A DNA stretch of 64,000 bases from Mycteria americana (GCF_035582795.1 NC_134368.1:14552001-14616000); one strand, 5' to 3'; counted from the stretch's first letter, positions 14,381-32,531 are shown. Notes: generated by a model not told the origin, from the sequence alone. Numbers and translations are program-made.

Positions 14381-14702
14381 CTTTCCTTCCCTTTTTTCCC
14401 CCCTTTTTCCCCCCCTTTTCCCCCCCTTTTCCCCCCCTTTCCCCCCCCTTTCCCCCCCCTTTCCCCCCCTTTTCCCCCCCTTTCCCCCCCTTTTCCCCCC
14501 CTTTTCCCCCCCTTTTTCCCCCCTTTCCCCCCCTTTCCCCCCCTTTTTCCCCCCCTTTTTCCCCCTTTTCCCCCCCTTTTCCCCCCCTTTTCCCCCCCTT
14601 TTCCCCCCCTTTTCCCCCTTTTTCCCCCCTTTTCCCCCTTTTCCCCCCTTTTTTTTCCCTTTTTCCCCCTTTTTTTCCCTTTTTTTTCCTTTTCCTTTCT
14701 TC
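14381..14702. repeat. Pure C/T repeat, units of T3-5 C5-8
   Basis: About 320 bp contain only C and T on the + strand, built from roughly 30 units of three to five T followed by five to eight C, breaking down into T-rich sequence at the 3' end. The opposite strand is correspondingly G/A. A 139-codon open frame through it reads as Ser/Pro/Phe/Leu repeats and is an artefact of the composition. Such tracts are known to favour triplex (H-DNA), i-motif and G-quadruplex structures and to vary in length. Confidence 0.97.
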
Positions 14703-16869
14703 TGTCTGTGAGAACTGGTGGTTGTGAGGAATGAGCTGGGACAGACTCCTCAGGGTGCTGGGAAGTAACAGACAGCAGATATGACTCTTACTTAGGCTAG
14801 TGATAAGAAGTGGGCTACATCATTGAGACGATTAGCTCCCTTCCTTTATTAGAGCCTTCTTAAGCAGGCTCTGTTCTGGTAGCCCATTCCCCAGGATATA
14901 TTCCCCCTCCTGTCCTTTTCCCCCCCGCTTCCTACTTTGGAAACAGCTAGTTAAAGTTTTGCTAATGTAGCTTTGCTGTTTAAGAGGTGAAAAATTGTGG
15001 TGTTACTGCCACAGCTGTGCTAACCTTAACCTCAAAGCAAATCTTATTCAGAGATTCAGCTGAAGTTTAGGGAGATGATGCATGTTGTGGAAAGAATAGT
15101 TCTTTTGGCAATACCTATTTTCATATTTCTCCATTGAATCTTCATTAAGACTAAGTGTGCCTGTAAAGTCACTGCCAGCACCCTAACTTTTGAGGCTTCC
15201 CTCTGCCACCTCTTTTAGGGGATGAGATGGGGAGAGGAACAGAACTGAATTCTAAGATCAATTCATAGCAGCAATTATATGAATATGAATATATTTTTAC
15301 ACAACTGGAGGCAAAGGTAGGATTGCTGCTGTGTCCTATTTACATGATAATGCAGCTTGAATAAAGATTTTTGTCCATGGTCAAAGATGATTTACAGAAC
15401 CATTTAGACCTTGCAGAGAATGGCCTTCTTTTCAGGCACCATGGGAAGAAGGAGGTTGTGTTCATAAGGAGTGAAGCGTACATCTTTCATTCAACCACAG
15501 GGATTCCTGTAAGCTTTAGGTGATACATCTTGGCCTCAACTTTATGTAAAACACTGTACCATCTTCATGGTCTGCTCTCTGAAACAGCGTACTGAAATAA
15601 AAACTTGATTTCCCAATGAAGGAAAAATGTTATATAGGTAAAAGGGATAAGGATGTTTTCCTCAGAGTGAACAATAAATCACTTTTTAATTCTCCTAAAT
15701 GACCAAACCAGCCTGACTATGACAGCGTTCAGCAGTTTGAGATACACTGCTAGCAGTGCTGTGCCCCCATAAGTCGGGTGCGCAACTTGCTTACTAGAAA
15801 GTTCAAAATTGCCTGTACAAGTAATCTCTGTTCTGTGTCTAACCATTCTTTCAAATTTAGGAAGCTTTATTTCCATATATATATATATTTGTGTGCATTG
15901 ATTAATTTCTGAACTTCAAAATACTTTGGGACAGTCTAATCTGGGCAACAGTCAGTCTCATAGTCTATAGTGGCTTGTCACAGAGTAATTCTGGAGTTTT
16001 GTGGTTATATCTAATTGCATGTTTCTCTCTTTTTAAGCTGAATTAGGACTGAATTTGTCTTTGTTTTTTAACATTCTGAGGTATACTGTCCTTAAAATTA
16101 TGATTTTGATACATGTATCTGGATAAAAGTATTTTCTGCAAGTCTTCACGGCCACCACATTCAACTCTAAGCATCTTCAGAAAGCACATTTGTACTGCTG
16201 GTGGCCGACTTGCCAGCAACCTTTCCAACAAGCCTGGCATGGTTTGAATCAAATTTGCTGGCAGTTACCAGAAGGATGTTTTATTGGTAGTCTTCTCACG
16301 GTGGTAAAGCGTTTTCAGTTTGTGGATATTGGAGGATGGTTGCACAAAGAAAGTCTTTAGTTCACAAAGTTTCTTCTCTGTGCTGCTCTTGTGCTTTGTT
16401 GTGCTTGTCTCTGTCCTATTTAAGCCGAGTAAGAAATGAAAGATTGTCTCCAGTCTCTTGCTGTGTTAGTATCTAGCTGTGCATTTTACTGCCTGTAGTT
16501 TTAAGCTGCTGCACTGCTCCCTTACAGAACTGAGAGAATTGAGAGAGGAAAGAAGCTATTGTCTGGCTGAAATATCCAGTTTAAATATTTTATCCCAGGA
16601 CATGCAATTCCACCAGCCTGTACTGCAGAACCAGAGGGACCTCAACTCTGTTCACTCCAATGCACGTTCACTCAAATATCAATACCTGAAATGCCAGCAT
16701 TAACTGGCTGATTATCGGAGCACTGTTATGAGAAGGTTAACAGATCTTGTGAGGGAATTGCGGTTTTGTGGGACACTAAATTTGATAGTTCCTGCCAACT
16801 AACAATCGTCAACTCTTGCTGGGTTCTCATAGGCCCCATTTCTCATAATCCCTATTCAGTGTCTTATAT
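14703..16869. other. Non-coding stretch without recognised features
   Basis: No coding exon or identifiable repeat was seen, apart from a short (AT)n at about 15876-15888. Open frames are short and without recognisable content. Confidence 0.5.
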
Positions 16870-17030
16870 TTTAATGTTGTCCTCAGAATGTCTTTCTGAG
16901 GTAGGCAAGTGTAAAACCTATTTTACTGAGAGATTAAGTGATTTGTTCAAGGTCATACAAGAAATCTGTGACAGAACTGTAAATGGAACCAAAATCCATC
17001 AAGCCTTAGACCAGTATGTTGTCCATAAAA
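16870..17030 (-). repeat. MIR-like SINE remnant, antisense
   Basis: Read on the + strand, the text matches the reverse complement of the MIR consensus as I remember it: GAGGTAGGCAAGTG, then CCTATTTTACTGAGAGATTA, then AGTGATTTGTTCAAGGTCA, then GACAGAACTG and GGAACCAAAATCC. These correspond to the characteristic 'ggttaagtgacttgcccaaggtcacac' block of MIR/L2-type elements. It is highly diverged, as expected for an insertion predating the amniote radiation. A (TTA)n microsatellite follows directly. Confidence 0.65.
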
Positions 17031-17037
17031 TAATATT

Positions 17038-17066
17038 TTATTTTTATTATTATTATTATTATTATC
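17038..17066. repeat. (TTA)n microsatellite
   Basis: A run of TTA triplets interrupted once near its start, adjoining the MIR-like remnant. Confidence 0.9.
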
Positions 17067-19371
17067 CAGTTAGATTTGAAATTAGATTTGAATGTGGGGT
17101 GTCTTTGAAGTTGAGCAGGGGTCTTTGGTAATGGCAGTGAAATGTAAATTTGAGGTCCTAAATTCCTGAGGGCAGGTAGATGCTTTCTGAGGATTCTGTG
17201 ACTCTTCAAAATTTAAGCAACAACACTGCCAGGTCTGTAGTGTGCATATTTATTTTGATCTCAAGAGCCAAGGAACTTGCCTTTAAAAGTGGAGCATGAT
17301 GGCATCTTTGCAAAAATAAAGCATGTTCTTTTATCAGTCTTCTATATTACTGGAATAGGAGCATCGTCATTTTGGCTAAGAGCCCTGATTTTTAATGAGA
17401 AGATTTATCAAAGCTGAGCTGCTCCTTGGTAGGTGAGGAAGTTTTGTCATTAACCTGCTCGGAGTTATAACTTTATTGTGCTGGCTGATGTGCTCGTGCT
17501 GCTCTGCACGTAGCTGTGTAATTCTTCTGTGATGGAGCAGTAAGGTGGGAGTGTGGCCTGGCTGGCACAATACAAGGTAGCTTGCAGGTTTAGTAAAGGT
17601 GATTCATTGCACAAATAATTCTTGAAATCAGAGGTAGTGAAATCAAATCATACCACCTTGGTTTGCTTCACTGTTCAGCTGGTAACTAGATCACATCCAG
17701 ATAAGCCTTTTCTCCTCCTTACACTTGACCTCTTAAGTCTATCCTACTGATTTACAAAATAATAAAGTAAATATTCAACATTTAGTAAAGTGTTAGACTG
17801 CCCCAGTTTTTCTCCCACTGAGGTTCCACCTCTCTTTTGAGTCATCAAATTGGGAATCTGAACCTCTCTCCCCCAGCCTGTCAGTTGTTTTGCACATTTC
17901 CTACACAGCTGTTATCCTGAAAAATGAATTTTTCATTTTTCCAGTTTCAGGTTTTAACCATTCTAACCCCTCACGATAAAAATAATAATGATTAAAAAAA
18001 AATCCAAAGGAACCTTCCTGCAAAAATCAGATAAATAACTAAACAAAAACCTAAATTTGGCAAGATGATTAATCTGTGAGGTGTCAGTGACAGTGAATAA
18101 AGATATTAGAATCTGTCTCTGTATTTGCCATTTCTCTAGCCCTTATTGGGAAATGCTACAACTTGCCCTTTCTTTCTGCTCCTGTTTTTGCTCTTAAATA
18201 CTGTGCTGTAAAGGGAGTGCTGCTCCTCAGCGAAAGCCCAGGGATCTCCCTGCCTCACACCCAGGGCACAGTCGGGAGGGCAGGAGGCTGGAGGTACGTC
18301 GCGCCAGACAGCAGGCGTCTTGTCAGGTCTCCTGTGTGTGCTCAAAAGAAAGGGACTGGCCCAGGGATCAGGGGAGCAGCTCTGCCTAGAGCTGCCTCTC
18401 TGGGGCTGCAGTTATCCCAGCACCCTAGAAGCTCTGACTCTCTAACAGAGCTGGCTTTGGAAGGTTGTGGAGGGAGGGTTTTGTTTTATGATTTTTGGTT
18501 GCATTTGAACTTTGCCTTCTTGTGCTACTGTCTTTTTGATTTTATATGTGTCGCAGGGCTGCCGTTTGTAGCAGTTTGTCTTTTAATATGGATGGCAAAG
18601 TGATTTTAATGATTAATCCACAAAACAGTGCTACAAGTGAAATTGGATAAATATTAATAAAAGATGATCATTCACTGAAGCCAATGAATATTTTCTATTT
18701 ATTTTAAAGGCCTGGGATCAAGCTCATAACTTTTTGAGAAGGGATTCAGGTCAAGCTTTTAGTAGCTCCTAGTATATTAAAGTGTTGTGTAGTGCAGAGA
18801 GGGAGTTGCAGAGTGCATCTGCGTAGGGTCTTGAAGGGGCCAGCAGAGCTGGGGGGAGGTAGGTGGCAACAGCGGTTTGGAGGAGACCTGGCTCAGTTCC
18901 TCTCCTAGAGGGGCTGTAGGGGAGCCAGTGCTTTCCACCACTTTTTTGCATGAAGACTATGTAAGACTGCATTGTAAGGCAGCTGTACTGCTCGCTGGGC
19001 ACTACACGTCTCCAAACAAGCTGTGGTGTTGTGCAAACACATTTGTAGTGCATATTTGCCTCTGCTTTTTGTTCCCATCCCATTATGTAAATGTATTATT
19101 TTGATTGATCTCTGCTGTTTCAGTAGCTTTGACCTAATGAGCTGTAGTGACTTGAGAAGATTATCAATTTCAGGATATCAATTAGGTGTCTCATATCTGA
19201 GGTTCGCATTTTTACACCCAAAAGGCTGCATTTCTGTTGTTGCTTGGCAGTGGAATGGCAGTGACAATTGTCTGTAGTCACAGTAAATAGTCCATTCAAA
19301 GTTACTGTTTTGAACTGGTCCTTCATTTGCCCTCAAAAATAATCTGTAAAATCAGAGACCTGTTGTTCCTT
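17067..19371. other. Non-coding stretch with a GC-richer patch
   Basis: No exon is supported. A GC-richer patch at about 18220-18480 carries a 146-codon open frame (18163-18603). That frame has no recognisable domain and no splice context, and ends in a hydrophobic stretch, so I treat it as chance. CpG density is too low to call a promoter island by eye. Confidence 0.45.
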
Positions 19372-20136
19372 TAAATGGGTTGGGGCAATCCTAAACACGA
19401 GTACAGGCTGGTCAGAGAGTGGGTTGAGAGCAGCCCTGAGGAGAAGGACTTGGGGGTGTTGGTTGATAAGAAGCTCAACATGACCCAGCAATGTGCACTC
19501 ACAGCCCAGAAGGACAACCGTGTCCTGGGCTGCATCAAAAGGAGCATGACCAGCAGGTCGAGGGAGGCAATTCTCCCCTTCTACTCTGTTCTTGTGAGAC
19601 CCTACCTGGAGTACTGCATTCAGCTCTGGGGCCCCCAACTTCAGAAGAACATGGGCCTGTTGGAGCGAGTCCAGAGGAGGGCCACGAAGATGATCAGAGG
19701 GCTGGAGCACCTCTCCTGTGAAGGCAGGCTGAGAGAGTTGGCATTGTTCAGCCTGGAGAAGAGAAGGCTCTGGGGAGACCTTCTAGCAGCCTTCCAGTAC
19801 CTGAAGGGGGCCTACAAGAAAGCTGGAGAGGGACTTTTTACAAGGGCATGCAGTGATAGGACAAGCCGTAATGGCTTTAAACTGAAAGAGGGTAGATTTA
19901 GATTAGCTATAAGGAAGAAATTCTTCACTATGAGGGTGATGAGACACTGGAACAGGTTTCCCAGAGAAGTTGTGGATGCCCCATCCCTGGAAGTGTTCAA
20001 GGCCAGGCTGGATGGGGCTTTGAGCAACCTGGTCTAGTGGAAGGCGTCCCTGCCCATGGCAAGGGGGTTGGAACTAGATGATCTTTAAGGCCCCTTCCAA
20101 CCCAAACCATTCTAGGATTCTACGATTCTATGGTAA
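19372..20136 (+). mobile_element. CR1 LINE fragment, 3' end, with intact partial ORF2
   Basis: A 5'-truncated chicken-repeat-1 (CR1) non-LTR retrotransposon. The open frame at 19375-20037 is uninterrupted for 220 codons and reads as the C-terminal part of CR1 ORF2, downstream of the reverse-transcriptase catalytic core: [64 protein letters not shown] and [20 protein letters not shown] are family hallmarks. After the stop comes the short CR1 3' UTR, ending in the octamer-type tail ATTCTACGATTCTATGG near 20115-20133. Truncation at the 5' end is typical of CR1 insertions. The fragment cannot retrotranspose by itself. Confidence 0.95.
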
Positions 20137-23100
20137 ATCCTTTTCCATCATGTAACTATTCTGTGGTTCCTGTTCTAAATGGCTTGCAAGGATTACTGAA
20201 GATTCTGCCCCTTCTGTAAATAGCTTTAACACAGATTTTTTAAAAAACTGTGTACATAAGTTCAAATTAATCTTGGTGACTAAATGCATATGTGATTCCT
20301 TCCCTTCCCCCTGCCTTGTCCTCTTCAGCTCAAACATTCCCTTTTGCTTGTGATAATTTCTTGTAAGTTAAGAGCTAGCTTTTTTTTTGGATAGGCTGCT
20401 TATGTCCTTTGACTAGAATGAGGCCATTAATGTACTGGATGCTATCCAATGGCCTGCAGCAGTACCAATCAAAAATAATTATTCAGTGTTATATGGTTGT
20501 CAGTAGTAGGTACACATATGTTTGAGTGTGTGCATAGCGTTTAAATGAGTTTGATATACTTAAATTTTTTTGGTGGTATGCAGTGACTTGGAAACATATT
20601 TTAGTTGCATATTTTAGTGTTTTAACAGATGCATGCATGACACAGGTGAAATTCCTTCTGAAACTTGCCAAACTCTAGTTCTGTTAACTGCTCCGTAAGG
20701 ACCTAGAAGGCAGTCATTTGTGATGGGATGTTAAAACATCAATACTGATTCCTGGGGGCAATGGGAATTTTCTGAAAGACTATGGAGGTACAGAATCTCA
20801 GCAGATCACCTTTCCTGAGGTACTATTGAAAAAAATAATGGAAGCAATTACTATCCTTGACAGAAGAGCTAAGTGACTTACAAATACCGTGCTCATCCGC
20901 AGGGTATCACCTGTTAGGAGTGTTCTGAGTGAGGTGTCATAAAAGCCTAACTCATGCTACACTGGAATCTCTACCAAGCAAAGAAGTTACCTCTGTTCAA
21001 CATGGCTCAACAGGATTACGTTAGTATGAGCTCTTTCGGCAAAACAACAATGAAAAATGCTTAGAGTATCTTGGTGATTGCTTTCCATATAGTTTGGACC
21101 TATAGGTATATTGTTATTAAAGCAAAAAAGGCTCAGGAATGTAGGCTGTGAATGTGCAAAAATTAACGTGGGGCTGTTAGTTAACAATGAAGATGTTTTT
21201 GTTTCTGTCCACAAAAAAAAAATCATGAATGTCACTTACAAAAGCGTTGCACTGTAAGGAAACTCTGCATTTCCCTAGGTGGGATAGGATTTAAAATAAC
21301 CCTCAAAAGCTCTACTGTTACAGAAATAGATTTGTTTTTGTAGGTAGCTAATGAATGGGTATCTACAATGTGACTAGTCTACAATCTACTTAGAAAATTA
21401 TTCTGATAATTTGTATTTATATTTTTTGGCTGAGAAAAGTATTATTTTACATCCTGTAGAGATGCTTTTGCTTTTATCCATTCAGTCATGTTTTATTACA
21501 TAGAACTGAGAATTAAAGCAGGAAATGTAGGTCATCTGAACCATGTGAGAAATGCGCCTTGGGCATTGTGAGCTATGAACGCTGTCTTTCCCGTACACTC
21601 ACTGGTTGATTATGACTGGTTTTTAAACTGTAACATAGGTGAACTGGCAGTTACTTCTGAAGTTAACATTGTACCTGTGTCCACTGCCTTTACTATTGTC
21701 AGGTGCTAAGGTAATAAAATTTATGTTAAACTTCTTGAATATTCAGAATTGTGCTGTACTAAGAATGTACTTGCGTCTCATGTTCACAAGCATAGTAAGG
21801 GTTATGGGTAGCCCTGCAGTATTATAAGAATAAGCTTGAAGTAAAATGGAAAAACCACTGTCTGTGTGGAGGTGAAGTGTCTAGATGAAGAAGCTTTTTT
21901 TTTATTCCTGTACTGGTGTTTTTGGTTGGTGTTTCAGCTGAGATGACTCATTAACAACTTCACCTTCCAAAAATTATGTTGAAGCTGAATGTTTTTCAAG
22001 TCTGAATCAAGACCGGAATGCTGAATTTTGGATGACACCATTTAGTAAATTTTTCTTGTTACCATGTTATTTTACCCATATTTATTACTTGAGTTTATGG
22101 GTGTACTTACTATTCCTGTTGATTACTGTTTATTACTGTAAGACTCACTCTCTGGAGATATAACCCTCCACTTACTTTCATGTATTCAGTACAGAATCAT
22201 GTTTAAAGACTTGCATTTCTTTAAATGGAGTTATTTTTCACCAGAAACTGTTAAGTTCTTTCTTTTCTTACTCTTAAGTAATCAAAATTCTTTGATGCTA
22301 CACTTTCACATTTTTTTCAGTAATTAATTTTTCTTTTTTTTACTGTTATGTTTTATTGATATTTAATATCTAGAAGCATCATATAGCAGTTCATGACTTA
22401 GTTCTAGGCCTTTCTTGCTAAAACCAGGGAAGAGATTGAGGTAGGGATAAAGTACACCCTTTAAATCTGTAAAGCAAATAGAGGGGAAATTGGAAGTTAT
22501 GATTGGAACACTGGTCAGCTGATTGGTTTTCTGGGTACCTTAGAAATTTAATGGATTTCCCAAAACGTCTAACACAAATGGAGTAATAATTTGTTAATCA
22601 TGTTAAATATTTTGAACTCTCACACACCAGTCCCCCAAACTGTTGAACAGTTGATTCAAATCCGATCAAGTTTATTTCTTTTGTTGTTCTTTTTTTTGAA
22701 TTACAAGTGCCCCTATACCTATCAAGTAAAGTGAGAGACTTGGTATGTTCCAGAGACTGCTGAAAAGGTGACGTGATTTAGAATCCATTACTTTTTCCTA
22801 TCCAGTTTCTTTTGTGAAATATAAAATATATTCAAATGATCTTAAGGTTTGCAAAAAGTGTGTAGAACTCACAGTGCAGGGAGTGGCTATTTTTATTCAT
22901 GGAGTGACTGTGGGACTGTATTGTGGTGGCTTCATGAACTTGCCTGTCAACTGACATATGGTGAGTTAATAAACAGGTTGTTGGTTGAAGCTTCTGAGTC
23001 AGTAAAGTCAAATTTTGTCAGAGTAGAATATTTTTTCCTTCTTTTTTTCTCACTGTGTTAGCAAGTTTTTTTGTTTTGTTTCGTTTTTAATCCTGACCTT

Positions 23101-26075
23101 TATCCAAACAGTAAATGTGGGTAGTCAACTAGAGGAATCTAGGCACTCACTGGTTCTAACCCTTTGATCTGGGAATCAAGATGCATGTTCTTCAGCTGTA
23201 GTCCTTGTGTGTCTGGGCTTTGTGCCTCTCTGAGTGTATAGAGAGGCTTTGTGTTGCCATAGTTCCTACTTTTGAAATAGATAGGCTGGAAGATTTATCC
23301 AGGGAAGAGAAGAGTAAAAATGGAAATGTTTCTATGCCCACCAATGCAGGTTGGTGGGTTTTGTTTGTTTGTTTTGTTTTGTTTGGGTTTTTTGTGGGTT
23401 TGTTTTTTTTTTCCCTTAATGCCTATAAGAGAAGAAGGTGATTTTCTTCAGGTTCTGGGTCTAAGCTTTTATTTTACCTGAAAGGTACAATTTTTAACTG
23501 TTGTGAGTTACAGGAAAAAGATTGAGAACAATATTTTGAAATTCCCATTTTTTTAAATTCTAAAGAGTACTTCAAAGAGTAGTGCTGAACTCTTTATTTT
23601 TAAGGCTAATTTAAGCGCTAAATGTAATTTGAACAGCTTTAAATAATGCATATTATATTTAGACCCCCACATTTTCAAAGGTAGACAACAGCATTATTCT
23701 GGTACCTTACCATAGGACCTGATTTGTTAAAGGGTTTGAGTGATGGTGACTCTGGGACAGAATATGAACTCTGTAGTCATTGAGAGTTTTACATGACCAG
23801 GTCTTCAGAGACAGACCATCCCCTGAAGAGCATAAATATAAGTTTAGATGTTCATATTGAATGGTCTACGATCTTCATAATATGCTTGGGAACATGGTAT
23901 GATCAGGAGAGATTACTGTAACTGAACAAAATATATGTGGTAATTTCAAAACACTCCACATTTCAAATCTCTCTTTCGGTTCTCTGGATGTCATGCATAT
24001 CCACGTCAAGCACAGTTACCTTGCTTTCTCGTTTTACTGATGGAGAAGCAAACCCATCTATCACTTAAATGTTCTTTATTCCAAACTGTAATTGAGATGG
24101 GGGTGGGATCTAATGAGGTTAAAATTCATGTACCCAGGCCAGTGAGGGATCTTTTTTGTTTCCTTAATTTAGTTAATAATCTACTGGATTAAATCATATA
24201 TAATCTGGCTGCGTCGGGAATTTTGTCTTAGTAAGGATTTCAGGAATAATTCCTCGATAGTATCTGAATACCCCAGATAGCCTTTGAGATAAGGAACCAT
24301 TCATTTCCCCTTCCACCACTGTAAATGTTGTGGAATTATTACAGATTGGATTTTCACATCTATGTTATTTTAGAGTTTCTTTACAGATTGACCAGGGAAA
24401 TAACACTAGCAACTGATTTTGAATTCAAATTTTCCATACAGTTAAGGATTTTGTATGAAATCTATTGATTAAATAGTCTTTAGTTTTAGTCTTTAGCATC
24501 ATAGAAACTCCATAGATTAATAGCATGAAATTCCTTTATTAAGAACAATAATTCCTCAGGTTTCTTCTACTCACTGAAGAGTTCTTTGTTTCAAGTTACT
24601 GTAAGAATATTGCTACTTTACTTTTCTTGAATAAACAATTCTGTGTAAAATCACAGTAGCACCAGTGTTTATTTGTTTTGTAAGGTAGGTTTGATACATA
24701 AATAAACTTAAAATTTAACTCAATTTCCTATTTTTTTGTAAATTATATATTAATTATAAATGAAAGAACTCCATGGAAATATTTTCAAACAGACTGAGAC
24801 TTGGGGTCCTGAGTTCTGTTGACTTTTCATCTGATTTGACTTGTCATTTTGAGGAAGATATTTAACTCCTCGTTTTTTTGTTTACCAGACCTTAAAAAGG
24901 AGAATAAAACTTATGTATTTAGTTGAACCCACCAAATGGTGTTTGTCTGTACACACCTGGGGTATTAGTTGTTAACCCTTTAGAAAGTATGTGCTAAGGA
25001 ATGAATGTGACTTTCATTATAATACAATTTCTAAAATAACTCCCAGGTAGAAGTAGGTTGGAAGGAGCAACTTTCTGTTTGAAGGCAATTTGGGAGCAAT
25101 TTTCTTGAAAGTATAATACTCCAGGGATGTAGTTCAGTATTAAAGTAGGAACCTCCCTGCTTTGTCAGCAATTTAATGATGAAAATTATGTGGATATTTA
25201 AAATGAACAGAGGACGTGGGTTTGGAAACTAATTCAGCATGGAAAGCACTTGTTGCTCGGTTTGTGGAGCACCAGGTTATTCTTAGAGGAGAGCAGAGAG
25301 GAAAAAAAGCTGCAGGTTAAGCTTCTATAACTACTCATGAAGCAAACTAATTGTGGGATTTCCTAATTATTGGAATTAGGGTTCGTTGTCTGCTATTGAT
25401 ATTCTCCTTGAAAATTACATGAAGCTGATTTAAATAATTGAATACTTTTTAAGCCCAGAGGCATGCTGGGGAATGAAAATGAAGTTAAATACGTTCATGT
25501 TTCGATTAGGGCATTTCAAACAGTATCAACCCTGAACACAGGCAGTTTATATATATCATATTTTTAAGAAGTAATTTTAAAACGTTTTTCCAGTTTTGTG
25601 ATACCTTTTCCATATATCCTGATGTTGTGAGACTCGATGATAATTCTCAATAATATATTCTAACTGATAGATTAAGGTGAAAAGTGCTTTCTTCTTGCTA
25701 CAGGAAATAAACTATTCCCACTGAAACACTGGTAGCCTCTGTTAATTTATGGTTGTCCCTGTGCCTCTTGGGAATCCTGAGCATGGACCAAGTCAGATAA
25801 GATATGATTTATGTTTATATGCTATATTCTTCATAACTGAAAAGAGTTTTATTTCTGTGGACATCAGATTACAGTGGATAGGGTTTAGATAAGATGATGA
25901 AATAGTGTGTAACTTCTTCTTTTCTGATCTATTTCTTTCGAAGTCTAGTACACTGTGCAATACAGTTTAAACTACAAGGAAGTTCAGTGTGCTTTAAAAC
26001 TGGATGTTAAGTCTGATGTTTGATTCTGCTCAATGCTGTAGCCTAATTCTGTTCCCACTACTTTGTTTCTTCCAG
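20137..26075. other. Non-coding stretch up to the JAKMIP1 start exon
   Basis: AT-rich with no exon supported. Visible simple sequence includes a T/G-rich tract at about 23355-23415. The last bases, GTTTCTTCCAG, form the acceptor of the JAKMIP1 leader exon. Confidence 0.5.
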
Positions 26076-26078
26076 GAC

Positions 26079-26129
26079 ATGAGAGACTGCTCCCACGATG
26101 GCAGAGATGTGTGTGAAAGATTTTGTTGA
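26079..26129 (+). promoter_or_regulatory. Upstream ORF 1 in the JAKMIP1 leader (16 codons)
   Basis: ATG at 26079, stop TGA at 26127-26129, peptide beginning MRDCSHDGRD. It starts three bases after the exon begins, overlaps uORF 2 and ends before the main start. If the leader is translated by scanning ribosomes, it could lower JAKMIP1 translation; this is inference. Confidence 0.5.
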
Positions 26130-26154
26130 ACACTACATGACTCTTAAATGCTAA
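26098..26154 (+). promoter_or_regulatory. Upstream ORF 2 in the JAKMIP1 leader (18 codons)
   Basis: ATG at 26098 with G at +4, stop TAA at 26152-26154, peptide beginning MAEMCVKDFV. Its frame differs from both uORF 1 and the main frame. It ends 67 bases before the JAKMIP1 ATG, a spacing that could allow reinitiation (inference). Confidence 0.5.
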
Positions 26155-26206
26155 AAGCAGAAGGCACTAGCTGGTAGCTCAGTGTGGAGCAAAAATTTTG
26201 TTTTAA

Positions 26207-31160
<4,954 letters not shown>

Positions 31161-32290
31161 GAAATCACACAGAATCACAGAATCGCACAGCTTGGAAAAG
31201 ACCTTTAAGATCATTGAGTCCAACCGTAAACCTAACACTACCAAGACCACCACTACACCATGTCTCTAAGCACCTCATCCAAACGTCCTTTAAATACCTC
31301 CAGGGATGGCAACTCAACCACTTCCCTGGGCAGCCTGTTCCAATGCTTGATAACCCTTTCAGTGAAGAAAAATTTCCTAATATCCAGTCTAAACCTCCCC
31401 TGGCGCAACTTGAGGCCATTTCCTCTTGTCCTATCACTTGTTACTTGGAAGAAGAGACCGACCCCCACCTCTCTACAACCTCCTTTCAGGTAGTTGAAGA
31501 GAGCGATAAGGTCTTCCCTCAGCCTCCTTTTCTCCAGGCTAAACAACCCCAGCTCCCTCAGCTGGTCTTCATCAGACTTGTGCTCCAGACCCTTCACCAG
31601 CTTCGTTGCCCTTCTCTGGACACGCTCCAGCACCTCAATATCCCTCTTGTAGTGGGAGGCCCAAAACTGAACACAGGATTCGAGGTGCGGCCTCACCAGT
31701 GCTGAGTACAGGGGGACAATCACTTCCCTAGTCCTGCTGGCCACGCTATTGCTGATACAAGCCAGGATGCCATTGGCTTTCTTGGCCGCCTGGGCACACT
31801 GCTGGCTCATATTCAGGCGGCTGTCAACCAACACCCCCAGGTCCTTCTCTGCCTGGCAGCTTTCCAGCCACTCTTCCCCAAGCCTGTAGCGTTGCATGGG
31901 GTTGCTGTGGCCCAAGTGCAGGACCTTGCACTTGGCCTTGTTGAACCTCATACAATTGACCTCGGCCCATCGATCCAGCCTGTCCAGGTCCCTCTGCAGA
32001 GCCTTCCCACCCTCCAGCAGATCAACACTCCCACACAACTTGGTGTCATCTGCAAACTTACTGAGGGTGCACTCGATCCCTTCGTCCAGATCATTGATAA
32101 AGATGTTAAACAGAACTGGCCCCAACACCGAGCCCTGGGGAACACCGCTTGTGACCGGCCGCCAACTGGAGTAAACTCCATTCACCACCACTCTTTGGGC
32201 CCAGCCGTCCAGCCAGTTCTTTACCCAGCGAAGAGTACACCCGTCCAAGCCATGAGCAGCCAGTTTCTCCAGGAGAATGCTGTGGAAAAT
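31161..32290 (-). mobile_element. CR1 LINE, minus strand, with intact 331-codon RT ORF
   Basis: A 5'-truncated CR1 on the minus strand. The open frame 32248-31253 (331 codons, no stops) begins inside the reverse-transcriptase domain: [36 protein letters not shown], then the catalytic [13 protein letters not shown] (FADD box), [46 protein letters not shown], and finally [20 protein letters not shown]. The 3' end is marked by the CR1 tail as antisense AGAATCACAGAATC at about 31171-31184. The unbroken frame and clean motifs suggest a comparatively young insertion. The 5' break lies near CCACAGC at about 32284-32290. It shares about 140 bp with the plus-strand CR1 fragment at 33400-33541. Confidence 0.95.
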
Positions 32291-32531
32291 GCTTGAGGCA
32301 AGAAAGATTACAGTAGATGTGGTGCCTTGATTTTTTTATTTATTCTTTTTAAAGAGTTTTTTTATTTATTTGTTGCTGGAAATGGGCATACAAGAAGAGG
32401 ATATTTATGAAAGTGGACAGAATAAAGGGTGAACACAGGAGGCTTTTTGCTATGGAGAAGGAACAATGAGTAAGATCATAGATCAACAAAGCAAGCAGTA
32501 GAGGCGGATGGACTGGAAAAATGGTGACTGA
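32291..32531. other. Intronic spacer between CR1 and solo LTR
   Basis: AT-rich sequence with T runs. I see no clear CR1 or LTR homology. It ends in ACTGA (32527-32531), the candidate left target duplication of the LTR. Confidence 0.5.

Noticed and set aside
14315..14734. 139-codon open frame rich in Ser, Pro, Phe and Leu
   Set aside because: It is the translation of a pure C/T repeat, which contains no stop codons in that frame; there is no gene structure.
18163..18603. 146-codon open frame in a GC-richer patch, considered as a gene or promoter island
   Set aside because: No family resemblance, no splice context, and too few CpGs by eye; lower stop density is expected where GC is higher.
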